In this document: in pieces, positions 1-7,925 of the stretch
How positions within the stretch are numbered: position 1 is the stretch's first letter
Layout of the letters: the number at the start of each line of letters is the position of its first letter
Assembly: GCA_964514235.1 (NCBI GenBank)
Contig: CAZEPV010000003.1
Coordinates: 1 to 64,000, forward strand
Direction: 5' to 3'
From: JAAYRQ01 sp035647235
Lineage (GTDB): Bacteria; Bacillota; Syntrophomonadia; Syntrophomonadales; Syntrophomonadaceae
DNA: 64,000 bases
Translations under genes and position numbers: made by a program
The notes under the pieces: model-generated
The model's database searches: none
What the model was told of the DNA's origin: nothing
The model's input: only the letters and a program-made list of their open reading frames with translations

Positions 1-42
1 GTTATTAAAGGGGATATTCTTTTTCTTGAAAACCCAAAGTAA
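1..42 (+). CDS. possible C-terminal tail of an upstream gene
   Basis: From base 1 an open frame of 13 codons ends in TAA at 40-42 (ending LENPK). It could be the end of a gene beginning before the window, but it is too short to identify. An 8-bp inverted repeat (AAGGGGAT at 8-15, ATCCCCTT at 52-59) straddles the stop and has no T-run directly after it, so it is a poor terminator. This is inference from an open frame only. Confidence 0.2.
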   Translation, partial: VIKGDILFLENPK

Positions 43-311
43 CTTGACGCGATCCCCTTCCCCATCTAGATTGTAATTTAGCTTTTTTTATAATAACATA
101 TATAGAAAATTTATTGGAGAAACAGCTTTCTGGGATTTCAGGGGAGCTAAGAATGACTTATTTTAAAAGCTATTGCCAGTGGCAATGCCTCTATTAAGTG
201 TTTTGATTTTATATACCACTGTATTTTTAATGGAAGCATTTGCTGTCTGTATAGGCTATAGTAATGAAGGAAAGTTGATATATAGCCTGGATAAAAAGGG
301 GAGGGAAAGTA
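43..311. other. gene-free stretch upstream of the exonuclease III gene
   Basis: No convincing gene is seen here. It holds a small hairpin (ATTGCC-AGT-GGCAAT at 172-186) and a 14-codon ATG frame at about 153 that looks like chance. The stretch ends with the GGGGAGGG ribosome binding site of the next gene. No clear sigma-A promoter could be picked. Confidence 0.4.
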
Positions 312-1145
312 TTGAAGTTTATTTCATGGAATATTGATTCATTAAATGCAGCCCTAACGGGTGATTCCGCACGTGCTATATTGTCCCGGAATGTGCTCGA
401 TACGATTGTGGGACATAAGCCAGAAATTATTGCTTTTCAGGAGACTAAATTGCCAAGTAGTGGACCAACCGAAAATCACTTACAGATTCTAAAAGCTATG
501 TTCCCAGATTATGAAATTGCCTGGAATAGTTCAATAGAGCCTGCCCGCAAAGGTTATGCGGGTACTATGCTCTTGTACAAGGGGCATTTAAAGCCATCCG
601 TTAGTTACCCAAGTATAGGTGCACCAGGAACAATGGATGCTGAGGGTAGGATCATAACCCTGGAGTTTGATGATTTTTACTTAACTCAAGTCTATACGCC
701 CAATGCTGGTGATGGTCTAAGACGATTAAAAGATCGCCAGATTTGGGATGAAAGATATGCTGCCTATCTGGCGAGCTTGGATAAAAAGAAATATCTTATT
801 GCAACAGGTGATTTCAATGTAGCCCATAAAGAAATTGATTTGGCTAATCCCAACAATAATCGTCGTTCCGCTGGTTTTACCGATGAGGAGCGGGAGGGTT
901 TTACTAGGCTTCTAGCACAAGGTTTTACCGATACTTTTCGCCATATTCACGGTGATGTAAAAGATGTCTATACCTGGTGGAATCAACGTGCCAAAACAAG
1001 TAAAATAAACAATTCTGGTTGGAGAATAGATTATTGGTTGGTAAGCGATCGTATTGCAGATAAGGTCATTAAATCTGAAATGCTTGATTCGGGATCCAGG
1101 CAAGATCACACGCCTATATTATTGGAAATCGATTTATATAACTAA
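312..1145 (+). CDS. xth: exodeoxyribonuclease III (AP endonuclease)
   Basis: A 277-residue member of the exonuclease III / AP endonuclease family (EEP fold). It cleaves DNA at abasic sites and degrades duplex DNA from 3' ends in base-excision repair. Visible catalytic signatures are the N-terminal SWNIDS with Asn7, QETKL with metal-binding Glu44, TGDFN in the centre, WRIDYW, and a C-terminal QDHTP with the catalytic Asp-His pair. Length is normal for the family (250-280). The start is TTG, chosen because GGGGAGGG lies just upstream and the MKFISWN N-terminus is typical. It stands alone and is followed closely by a flavoprotein gene in the same direction. Confidence 0.93.
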   Translation: MKFISWNIDSLNAALTGDSARAILSRNVLDTIVGHKPEIIAFQETKLPSSGPTENHLQILKAMFPDYEIAWNSSIEPARKGYAGTMLLYKGHLKPSVSYPSIGAPGTMDAEGRIITLEFDDFYLTQVYTPNAGDGLRRLKDRQIWDERYAAYLASLDKKKYLIATGDFNVAHKEIDLANPNNNRRSAGFTDEEREGFTRLLAQGFTDTFRHIHGDVKDVYTWWNQRAKTSKINNSGWRIDYWLVSDRIADKVIKSEMLDSGSRQDHTPILLEIDLYN

Positions 1146-1175
1146 ATAAAATAAAAATTCTTTGGGGTGAGTAAT

Positions 1176-1799
1176 TTGAAGGTACTTGGTGTGGTTGGTA
1201 GCTCTAGAAAGAGGGGTAACACTTCTTATCTAATGCAAGAAGCCTTAAAACCTTTGGAAAAGGAAGGCATAGAAACGGAATTGGTATTCCTAGGCGATTA
1301 TGATATTAAGGATTGTAATGGATGTGAGGGCTGTAAAGAAACCTATGAATGTATAGTGAAGGATGATATGCAAAAATTATATCCACTTATTTTGGAATCG
1401 GAAGCAATTATTTTAGGTTCCCCAGCTTATTTTTATAATGTTACTGCATATATGAAAGCTTTTATAGATAGATGTTATTGTTTTGAGATATTTGATGAGC
1501 AGGATCGTTCCGTTTGGATGGGTTTAAATGAAGCTTGGGGAGTAAAATATGCAAGTGTAATTGCAGTATGCGAGCAGGATAATGAAGCAGACATGGGATT
1601 TACTGCTGAGGCTATGACAAGGTCATTAGAAGCTTTGGGTTACAGGGTGATAAGCATAGTTAAAGCCCTGCATTTGTATAGGGCTGGAGAAGCATTGCAT
1701 AGTAAAAAAGCCATGGATGAAGCAAGATGGGCAGGTGAAAAACTGCTGAGGACTTTGCAGTTAAAAGAAAAAGTGAAAAAACAATTAAATCTTTCCTGA
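1176..1799 (+). CDS. iron-sulfur flavoprotein / NADPH-dependent FMN reductase family
   Basis: A flavodoxin-like oxidoreductase of about 207 residues. The N-terminal GSSRKRGNTS is the FMN phosphate loop and GSPAYFYN is the second flavin-contacting segment. Between them lies CNGCEGCKETYEC (C-x2-C-x2-C-x5-C), the compact cysteine motif of archaeal and clostridial iron-sulfur flavoproteins (Isf type), so a [4Fe-4S] cluster is likely. Isf-type proteins shuttle electrons and some reduce O2 or peroxide; the partner here is unknown. Start: a GTG at 1167 is in frame but overlaps the only ribosome binding site (GGGGTGAG, 1164-1171), so TTG at 1176 is preferred. Confidence 0.85.
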   Translation: MKVLGVVGSSRKRGNTSYLMQEALKPLEKEGIETELVFLGDYDIKDCNGCEGCKETYECIVKDDMQKLYPLILESEAIILGSPAYFYNVTAYMKAFIDRCYCFEIFDEQDRSVWMGLNEAWGVKYASVIAVCEQDNEADMGFTAEAMTRSLEALGYRVISIVKALHLYRAGEALHSKKAMDEARWAGEKLLRTLQLKEKVKKQLNLS

Positions 1800-1885
1800 A
1801 GTCAATTTCGATATTTGCCGGTATAGCATTTTGTTAGTATTGGTAGACTATCATAAAAAGTAATTTTTATTTAGGAGGTCATTAG

Positions 1886-2470
1886 GTGTCAAAGAAAAGA
1901 AGGCTGCCTTTATTAGTATTAGTCTTAGTTTTAGTTTTTACGCTATCTGCATGTACCCCCAATACCCCAAATGCCAAAAACAATCTTAATAATACTAAGC
2001 AAAACACTAATATTAGTAATACTAATGTGGTCCATAGGGATATTAAGGTAGAGCCAAAAGAAGTTTCCACTGTTTTTATGGGGAAGTATCCTAATGCAGG
2101 GATATATGAGCTGGAGCTTGAACTCGAGGATGGCTCCTATATATATGAAGTAAAAGGATATGATTCTAATAAGAAATATGAATTAAAGGTTAATTCAGTA
2201 GATGGCAGTATAATAAAAGAAAAAGTAGTTCCTAATGAGGGTGCTATAAATAAAGGTAAATTAGTTTTAGAAGATGTGGATAAAATACAAGAATTAATAG
2301 ATAGGACTGTAGGGGATGCAGGGAAAGATTATAAAATTAAGGAATGGAACCTAAAGCATAAAAATGGCCTAATCATATTTACTGTAGAAATGCTCAATGA
2401 TAAAAATCAGGAAATAGAATATAAATATGATGTGAATACTGGGGAACTATTAGAAAAGGAAAGGGATTAA
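1886..2470 (+). CDS. PepSY-domain lipoprotein
   Basis: A 194-residue predicted lipoprotein. A basic start and a long Leu/Val stretch lead to the lipobox LSAC (Cys about 23), followed by a Asn/Thr-rich linker and then two PepSY-like repeats. The first contains GSYIYEVKGYD and ends VDGSIIKE; the second ends with YKYDVNTGELLE. PepSY domains are often linked to inhibition of secreted peptidases or to sensing at the cell surface; no specific role can be assigned. GTG start with an AGGAGGT site directly upstream. Neighbours do not suggest an operon; a terminator-like hairpin follows. Confidence 0.8.
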   Translation: MSKKRRLPLLVLVLVLVFTLSACTPNTPNAKNNLNNTKQNTNISNTNVVHRDIKVEPKEVSTVFMGKYPNAGIYELELELEDGSYIYEVKGYDSNKKYELKVNSVDGSIIKEKVVPNEGAINKGKLVLEDVDKIQELIDRTVGDAGKDYKIKEWNLKHKNGLIIFTVEMLNDKNQEIEYKYDVNTGELLEKERD

Positions 2471-2545
2471 AGCCTTTGATGACTAGTATTAAGCCTGTAA
2501 ATCAATGACAATAAATAACAATTTATTTGAAAAATAGGGCAACAT

Positions 2546-2587
2546 AAGATATTGTTTTCTTAATTTGAAGGGGCAGTATCTTTTTAT
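2546..2587 (+). terminator. Rho-independent terminator after the PepSY lipoprotein gene
   Basis: AAGATATTG (2546-2554) pairs with CAGTATCTT (2574-2582) with one wobble, and a T-run follows. The loop is long (19 nt), so this is a moderate call. Confidence 0.5.
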
Positions 2588-2687
2588 TTAATGATTTGAA
2601 TATTGGGGTATGGTTGCTAATCTTATTTTGGTATTCTAAATTATATAATAGTTATTGTTTTGATAAAAGTTAGTGAGGAGAATTGCA

Positions 2688-3698
2688 ATGAAAAAGATTA
2701 TCATGTTTATGTTGCTATTTACTTTGAGCTTATCCCTTGCATCTTGTGCAAACAGTAAAGACAATCAGGAAGCGACGGTTCCTGAAAAACCTACTATTAA
2801 TAGTAATTCTAGTGTTGCTGATGAATCAACTAAAAAACAAATGAGCGGAATAGCTAGCAAGTTAGGTATTACTCATGAAAATTACCCCGAAATAGATGGT
2901 TCAACATCGACCTTGGCGATTGCTCAGGCAATTAATCGGGCTATGTATGTTAATGAAGAAAATGAGAATTTCCCAGATGTGGCTGCCAAAACAGTCCCTT
3001 CATATGAACTACTGATTGATGGGGCAGTAGACATGATAATTGTCCCTTACGCATCTTCGGATGTTTTGGCCCAAGCTAAGCAAAAGGGGATAAAGCTCGA
3101 ATTTTACCCTATTGCCGCTGAAGCCCTTGTATTTATAACACCTAAGGAGAATAAGGCTGAAAATATAACCCTAGCTCAAGTTCGCAAAATATATCTTGAG
3201 AATGCTATTAACAATTGGTCCACATTAGGTGGACCAAACCGCGAGCTGGTTCCCATTTGCCGAAATTCGGATAGTGGCAGTCAATCCCAGATGGATAACC
3301 TTATTTTAAATGATGAAAAAATGCACCCTTCTATAAAGAAAAACTATGTAGAGCTAACCATGGAGGGAATGTTAGAGCAGGTGGCTTTTTATCATAATGG
3401 CGGAATAAATGGTAAATCGACCAATAGCTATGCTTTGGGCTATACCCTATACACTTATTTAAAAGGTATGGGTAAAATAACTGGGATAGATGAAGAATTA
3501 AAAATGCTATCTTTTGAAGGTGTAGCTCCTTCGGTAAAAAGCATAGCTGATGGTTCATATCCCCTAGGTGACGCCTATTATGCAGTAATTCGCAGTGATT
3601 TAGCTAGGGAGCATAGTGCTAGAAGTATTATCGGCTGGCTTGAAAGTGATGATGGTCAAGATATTATAAAAGGCTTAGGGCTCATTCCTATGGATTAA
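2688..3698 (+). CDS. PstS-like phosphate/anion-binding lipoprotein
   Basis: A 336-residue substrate-binding protein of the PstS-like periplasmic-binding class. Signal: MKKIIMFMLL then lipobox LASC. The binding-domain features DGSTSTLAI near the N-terminus, WSTLGGPN and the SDSGSQSQ anion-contact segment are typical of phosphate-type binders. No pstCAB genes are adjacent, so it is an orphan binder that may feed a distant transporter or act as a sensor. GTG at 2673 is in frame but overlaps the GAGGAG ribosome binding site, so ATG 2688 is chosen. Confidence 0.8.
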   Translation: MKKIIMFMLLFTLSLSLASCANSKDNQEATVPEKPTINSNSSVADESTKKQMSGIASKLGITHENYPEIDGSTSTLAIAQAINRAMYVNEENENFPDVAAKTVPSYELLIDGAVDMIIVPYASSDVLAQAKQKGIKLEFYPIAAEALVFITPKENKAENITLAQVRKIYLENAINNWSTLGGPNRELVPICRNSDSGSQSQMDNLILNDEKMHPSIKKNYVELTMEGMLEQVAFYHNGGINGKSTNSYALGYTLYTYLKGMGKITGIDEELKMLSFEGVAPSVKSIADGSYPLGDAYYAVIRSDLAREHSARSIIGWLESDDGQDIIKGLGLIPMD

Positions 3699-3772
3699 AA
3701 CTGGAAAACAAGTATATGAACCTAGCAAAAAGAACGAACTTAAAGAAGCGAATAAAGGTATGTGGCTATTAA

Positions 3773-5106
3773 ATGAAAGAAAATTATGACTTTACAGAGG
3801 GCAATATATGGAGGCAACTAGTCTATTTTTCTCTTCCCATAATGCTGACTAACCTGCTCCAGGTGTCTTACCAGTTTATAGATAGTTTGTGGGTGGGAAA
3901 TCTCATAGGGGCTAATGCTTTGGGGGCTGTGGCTGTAGCAAGTATTGTTATATTTGTGGCCTTATCTTTTATAATAGGGATTAACAATGCTACCCTAACC
4001 ATATTATCCCAACAAAAGGGTAGGCAAGATAAAAAAGGACTAGCTAGGTATTTAAATGCTTTTGTAGTAATACTGATGTGTCTTGCAATAGTAGTAGGGC
4101 TATTCGGTTACTTTGGGGCGGAATATATTTTAAGACTCCTAAACACACCTCGGGACATGCTTAATTTGGCTAAAATTTATTTACAAATTAATAGCCTAGG
4201 GATAGTTTTTTTGATCGGTTATAATTTTATTGGTACAGTTTTACGGGCATTGGGGGATAGCAAAACTCCATTAAAAATAGTTTTCGCTGCTGTGATTTTA
4301 AATACAATTTTAGACCCCATATTAATTGCCTATTTTAATTTAGGGGTAAATGGGGCTGCCCTAGCTACTATAATTTCACAAGGTTTAGCATTTATGACTG
4401 GATTTTACTATGTCCTACAGAACAAATTAGCTCCTTTTTCCAAGCCAACCATTCCAGCTAAAAAAGAAGTTATGCTAATCTTGAAGTTGGGAATTCCCTC
4501 GGGCCTTCAAATGTCAGTTATTTCGGCTGGTAAGCAGCGATAATGAGTGTGGTTAATTCTTTTGGCCCCCCCGTAGTTGCGGGTTTTAGTGCTGCCCAAC
4601 GTATAGATAGTGTGATTATGTTACCTGCCCAGGCACTAGGCACAGCCGTTAATAGTATGGCAGGTCAAAACATTGGGGTTAATAAATGGGATAGGGTTTA
4701 TAAAGTAGCTAGATATGGTCTAATCTATAATTTTTTCATCATGTTTTTTATAGCCTTATTAGTTTATTTTTTTGCTGGTTTTACAATAAAACTATTTATT
4801 CGGGAACCTGCCTCGGTTGATTTCGGTAGGGAGTATTTACGAACGATTGCCTTTTTCTATCCCTTCTTAGGTATAAATTTTGTTTTGAATGGTATAGTCC
4901 GGGCATCAGGGGCCATGTATCAGGTATTAATCCTGAACATAATTTCATTCTGGGTTCTCCGTTATCCCCTAACTTATACTTTTTCATCATTTCTAGGTGA
5001 TAAGGGAATAGCGGTGGGGATGGGATGTAGCTTTATGATTAGCAGTGTTATTGCTTATTTATACTATAGGTACGGAGGATGGCAAAGGAAAAGGTTATTT
5101 TCCTGA
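3773..5106 (+). pseudogene. MATE family multidrug exporter, broken by a frameshift
   Basis: Two abutting frames together make one MATE (multidrug and toxic compound extrusion) protein of about 440 residues with 12 membrane helices. Frame A, 3773-4543, carries the N-terminal half (QLVYFSLPIMLTNLLQ, then SYQFIDSLWVG). Frame B, 4543-5106, carries the second half (AAQRIDSVIMLPAQALGTA). Frame A ends abruptly after LQMSVISAG, exactly where family members continue into the seventh helix. Skipping back one base at about 4533 restores SAG-x-AAIMSVVNSFG, so a 1-bp deletion in GGTAAGCAGCG explains the break. MATE proteins export drugs using Na+ or H+ gradients. It may be a true pseudogene or a sequence error. 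Confidence 0.82.
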
Positions 5107-5148
5107 ACTTAAAGACTAGTTAATTTAAACTATAATCGGAAAGAATAA

Positions 5149-5277
5149 TATTTCAAATTAGTAGTTGAATGGAAAGATGGTGACCCTATCTCCATGGGTT
5201 TTGCCCAAGCTGTTGGACACAGGCAAATAATAACATCGGTTGCTGGTATTTCCTTTTATAAAGCTGTCAAATTATAA
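5149..5277 (+). pseudogene. short remnant of an unidentified gene
   Basis: An open frame without a start, running VVEWKDGDPISMG, FAQAVGHR and VAGISFYKAVK to a TAA at 5275, reads like ordinary protein-coding sequence and has no upstream start or ribosome binding site. I do not recognise the family. It lies in the otherwise empty gap between the broken MATE gene and the acetyltransferase gene, so it is probably the tail of a deleted gene. Low confidence. Confidence 0.25.
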
Positions 5278-5369
5278 TGATTTAAGTTTTTTAAATTAGA
5301 CTATCTTATGTTGTACTTGCAAAGCTATGAGATATAATACATATATTATTTTCAAGTGGTGATATACGA

Positions 5370-5861
5370 ATGGATATAAAAATTAGGGCCTATAATAAAA
5401 ATGACATTGTGGAAGTAATTAACATTTGGAATGATGTGGTTACAGACGGTATTGCTTTTCCACAGATGGATCTGTTGACCGAAAGTAGTGGAGATGAATT
5501 TTTTTCAGAGCAATCCTTTACCGGCCTTGCCTATAATACGTGCAACAAGGAAATAGTGGGCGTTTATATCCTGCATCCTAATAATGTGGGGCGCTGTGGA
5601 CATATTAGTAATGCAAGTTATGCAGTTAAAAAAGGTATGCGTGGCCTGCAAATTGGACAGAAACTTGTGGTTCACAGTATGAAAAAGGCTAAAGATTTAG
5701 GCTTTAGGATTTTACAATTTAACGCGGTTGTTAAGTCAAATGCATCAGCATTGCATTTATATGAAAAACTAGGATTTATCCAACTGGGTATTATTCCGCA
5801 GGGATTTTTAATGAAAGACGGTACATATGGGGATATTATCCCACATTATCGTGTCTTATAA
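5370..5861 (+). CDS. GNAT family N-acetyltransferase
   Basis: A 163-residue GNAT acetyltransferase, which transfers acetyl from acetyl-CoA to an amine. The acetyl-CoA pyrophosphate loop appears as VKKGMRGLQIGQKLVVHSM (the R/Q-x-x-G-x-G/A segment), followed by NASALHLYEKLGF, the usual motif-B helix and strand. The N-terminal IRAYNKNDIVEVINIWNDVV is also family-like. Relatives include phosphinothricin- and ribosomal-protein acetyltransferases; the substrate cannot be told. ATG start; the ribosome binding site is weak (AGTGGTGA). Followed by a methyltransferase gene 44 bp downstream. Confidence 0.85.
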   Translation: MDIKIRAYNKNDIVEVINIWNDVVTDGIAFPQMDLLTESSGDEFFSEQSFTGLAYNTCNKEIVGVYILHPNNVGRCGHISNASYAVKKGMRGLQIGQKLVVHSMKKAKDLGFRILQFNAVVKSNASALHLYEKLGFIQLGIIPQGFLMKDGTYGDIIPHYRVL

Positions 5862-5905
5862 TTAGGCGATAGTTTTGAGCGGGTAAAATAATTGGGGGTA
5901 GGCTA

Positions 5906-6493
5906 GTGCAAGGTAAGTATTTAGAGAAGTTTAAGGGGATAGCCAGAAAGGGAGTATTCCCTTACCAATTTGCCTTTACCTTATTAATTCCTATTAGAAA
6001 TATATTTCTTTCCCCTAAAAAACTGCTGCAACGCCTAAAATTAAAAGATAATTATCATGTATTAGAAGTAGGTTCGGGTCCTGGCTACTTTAGTGTGGGA
6101 GTTGCCCGAGCTATACCAAATGGTAGATTAACTGTGACTGACATTCAGCCAGAAATGCTGGATTTAGTGGAGAAAAGATTATTAAAGAAAAAAGTATTTA
6201 ATACTGCCTATCATTTATGCAATGGGCTTGATTTTCCTTTTGCTGATAAGGAGTTTGATTGTATATTTATGGTTACAGTTTTGGGAGAAGTTGAAAACAA
6301 GGAAGAATACATTAAAGAATTTTGGCGCATGATGCGCCCTAGAGGAATTCTTTCTATATCTGAACAAGCTGGTGACCCAGATAAAATGTCTATAGATGAA
6401 ATAATAGCTTTAGTCAATAATTTTGGCTTTGAATTTGCTAGACTTTATGGCACAAGAAACAATTTTACGATAAATTTTTATAGAGTTAAATAA
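5906..6493 (+). CDS. class I SAM-dependent methyltransferase
   Basis: A 195-residue Rossmann-fold methyltransferase. Motif I is VLEVGSGPGYFSVGVA, followed by the acidic ribose contact TVTDIQPEML and, at motif IV, DCIFMVTVLGEV. The MMRPRGILSISEQ strand is typical of UbiE/Methyltransf_11-type small-molecule methylases. The substrate is unknown. GTG start with GGGGGTAGG in front. The N-terminal hydrophobic stretch YQFAFTLLIPIRNIFLS suggests association with a membrane or lipid substrate. Confidence 0.82.
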   Translation: MQGKYLEKFKGIARKGVFPYQFAFTLLIPIRNIFLSPKKLLQRLKLKDNYHVLEVGSGPGYFSVGVARAIPNGRLTVTDIQPEMLDLVEKRLLKKKVFNTAYHLCNGLDFPFADKEFDCIFMVTVLGEVENKEEYIKEFWRMMRPRGILSISEQAGDPDKMSIDEIIALVNNFGFEFARLYGTRNNFTINFYRVK

Positions 6494-6688
6494 AGAAACT
6501 TAGAAAATGGTCACAAGAAAGAATATAAGGATAACTTTGCTGCTTTTATTATACCTAGTTTTATGTACTAGCACTTATATGATGAATCATATCTGCCAAT
6601 CTTAGTTCAAGCGGGTCTTTATTTAACCCTATCTCGGAACTCTGTATATACATACATCTAGATAAATTATAGATATTAGGGGTTTGCT

Positions 6689-7423
6689 ATGGAGTATTTA
6701 TTAATATGCTTGGGAGATTTCCCGATATATAACCTTATGGGGTGTACAGGCTTTATTCTAGGATTATTACTATTTATGAATAATTTAGAAAAACTTAATT
6801 TAACCCAAGAAAAAAATGATCAGATTTTATTAATATTTGCTTTATCATTTTTAGCTGCTATGCTTTGCGCTAATATTGGCAATTGGTTTGTTATGCCTGA
6901 ATTATGGGGAAAAAGTATCTTAGAAAAGTTTAGTCAGGCAGGTCTAGCTTTTTATTTCGGATTAATCGGATTTGTAGTCTTTGCTACTATATTGTTAAAA
7001 ATTTGCCGATATAGGGTGGCTACATACATAAATTTAATTGTCCCTTCACTACTACTATTTCATGCTTTGGGAAGGATTGGCTGTATTTTAGCAGGTTGCT
7101 GTTATGGAAAGCTAGTAAACCTTAATATATTTAATATAATTGAAATGGTTAGGTTTCCCGTCCGTGAAATAGAAGCATTAATGCTTTTTATGCTTTTCCT
7201 CTTGACCCAATTTAAAATAAAAGAAAATAAGCTCCTGTTTTATCTTTTCACTTATCCACCACTAAGGTTTATACTTGAATTTTGGCGGGGGGATTACAGG
7301 GGTATTAAATTTTGCTTTGATTTATCAATAGCCCAGGTTATTTCCATTACTTTGCTTGCATCTGCCTTAATATACCTAGTCATAATCAAGATTAGACATA
7401 ATCGGGAAATAAACTATAAATAA
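6689..7423 (+). CDS. Lgt-like prolipoprotein diacylglyceryl transferase family protein
   Basis: A 244-residue integral membrane protein with about seven hydrophobic helices. HALGRIGCILAGCCYGK matches the GRIG...N/C...YG signature of Lgt, and LEFWRGDYRG resembles the C-terminal Arg-containing motif. Lgt moves diacylglycerol from phosphatidylglycerol onto the lipobox cysteine of prolipoproteins. The Cys-rich GCILAGCCYG version replaces the canonical GNFxNxE, as seen in the Lgt-like paralogues of clostridia, so it may not be the housekeeping enzyme. ATG start. Confidence 0.72.
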   Translation: MEYLLICLGDFPIYNLMGCTGFILGLLLFMNNLEKLNLTQEKNDQILLIFALSFLAAMLCANIGNWFVMPELWGKSILEKFSQAGLAFYFGLIGFVVFATILLKICRYRVATYINLIVPSLLLFHALGRIGCILAGCCYGKLVNLNIFNIIEMVRFPVREIEALMLFMLFLLTQFKIKENKLLFYLFTYPPLRFILEFWRGDYRGIKFCFDLSIAQVISITLLASALIYLVIIKIRHNREINYK

Positions 7424-7589
7424 TAATATTGAAACAGAGCAGATGTTTCCTCCTATTAATAGACCAATACAACTAGGGTAGTGTTACAAAAATGTGATAG
7501 GCTTAGGGAAGCTGCATATAATGTGAAAGTAGCGGACGCGAATTTTGCATCTTTCTTGCTTGTGCTATTAAAAGTCATCCCCATGAAAA

Positions 7590-7913
7590 GCGGGGAATAA
7601 TGGACAAGTGCCCGAGATTGGTTACAGAATTGCGCGGGCTGTGCCAGAATTATTGCATATTGCTGATTATGTTTTATCCCACCACGAAAGATGGGACAAA
7701 GAAGGTTATCCTAGGGGCTTAATAGGTGAAGAAACACCATTATCGGCTAGAATTTTGGAGGTAGTCGATGCATATGACACCATGAAACATGATAGAGCTT
7801 ATCGTAGGGCTCTTTTCGGGCAAGAAGTCCGAAAAGAATTAAAGACTAATTCGGGTACCCAATTTGATCCTTAAATAGTAGATATATTCTTAACATATCT
7901 TGAAAAGGGATAA
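7590..7913 (+). pseudogene. HD-GYP phosphodiesterase domain remnant
   Basis: The frame at 7608-7874 holds the C-terminal half of an HD-GYP domain: PEIGYRIARAVPEL, then LSHHERWDKEGYPRGL (the GYP region), LEVVDAYDTM and GTQFDP. HD-GYP proteins hydrolyse cyclic di-GMP. The N-terminal half with the HD dyad is missing. Upstream, IMDK appears in another frame just before the PEIGYR match, so a small deletion broke the frame near 7605. Downstream a TAA at 7872 replaces an expected Glu codon: the frame resumes IVDIFLTYLEKG to a second TAA at 7911. Truncation, frameshift and nonsense codon together mark a dead gene. Confidence 0.7.
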
Positions 7914-7925
7914 AAGTCTTTAACC

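Noticed and set aside
8..59. Inverted repeat AAGGGGAT/ATCCCCTT as a terminator
   Set aside because: The loop is over 35 nt and no T-run directly follows the second arm.
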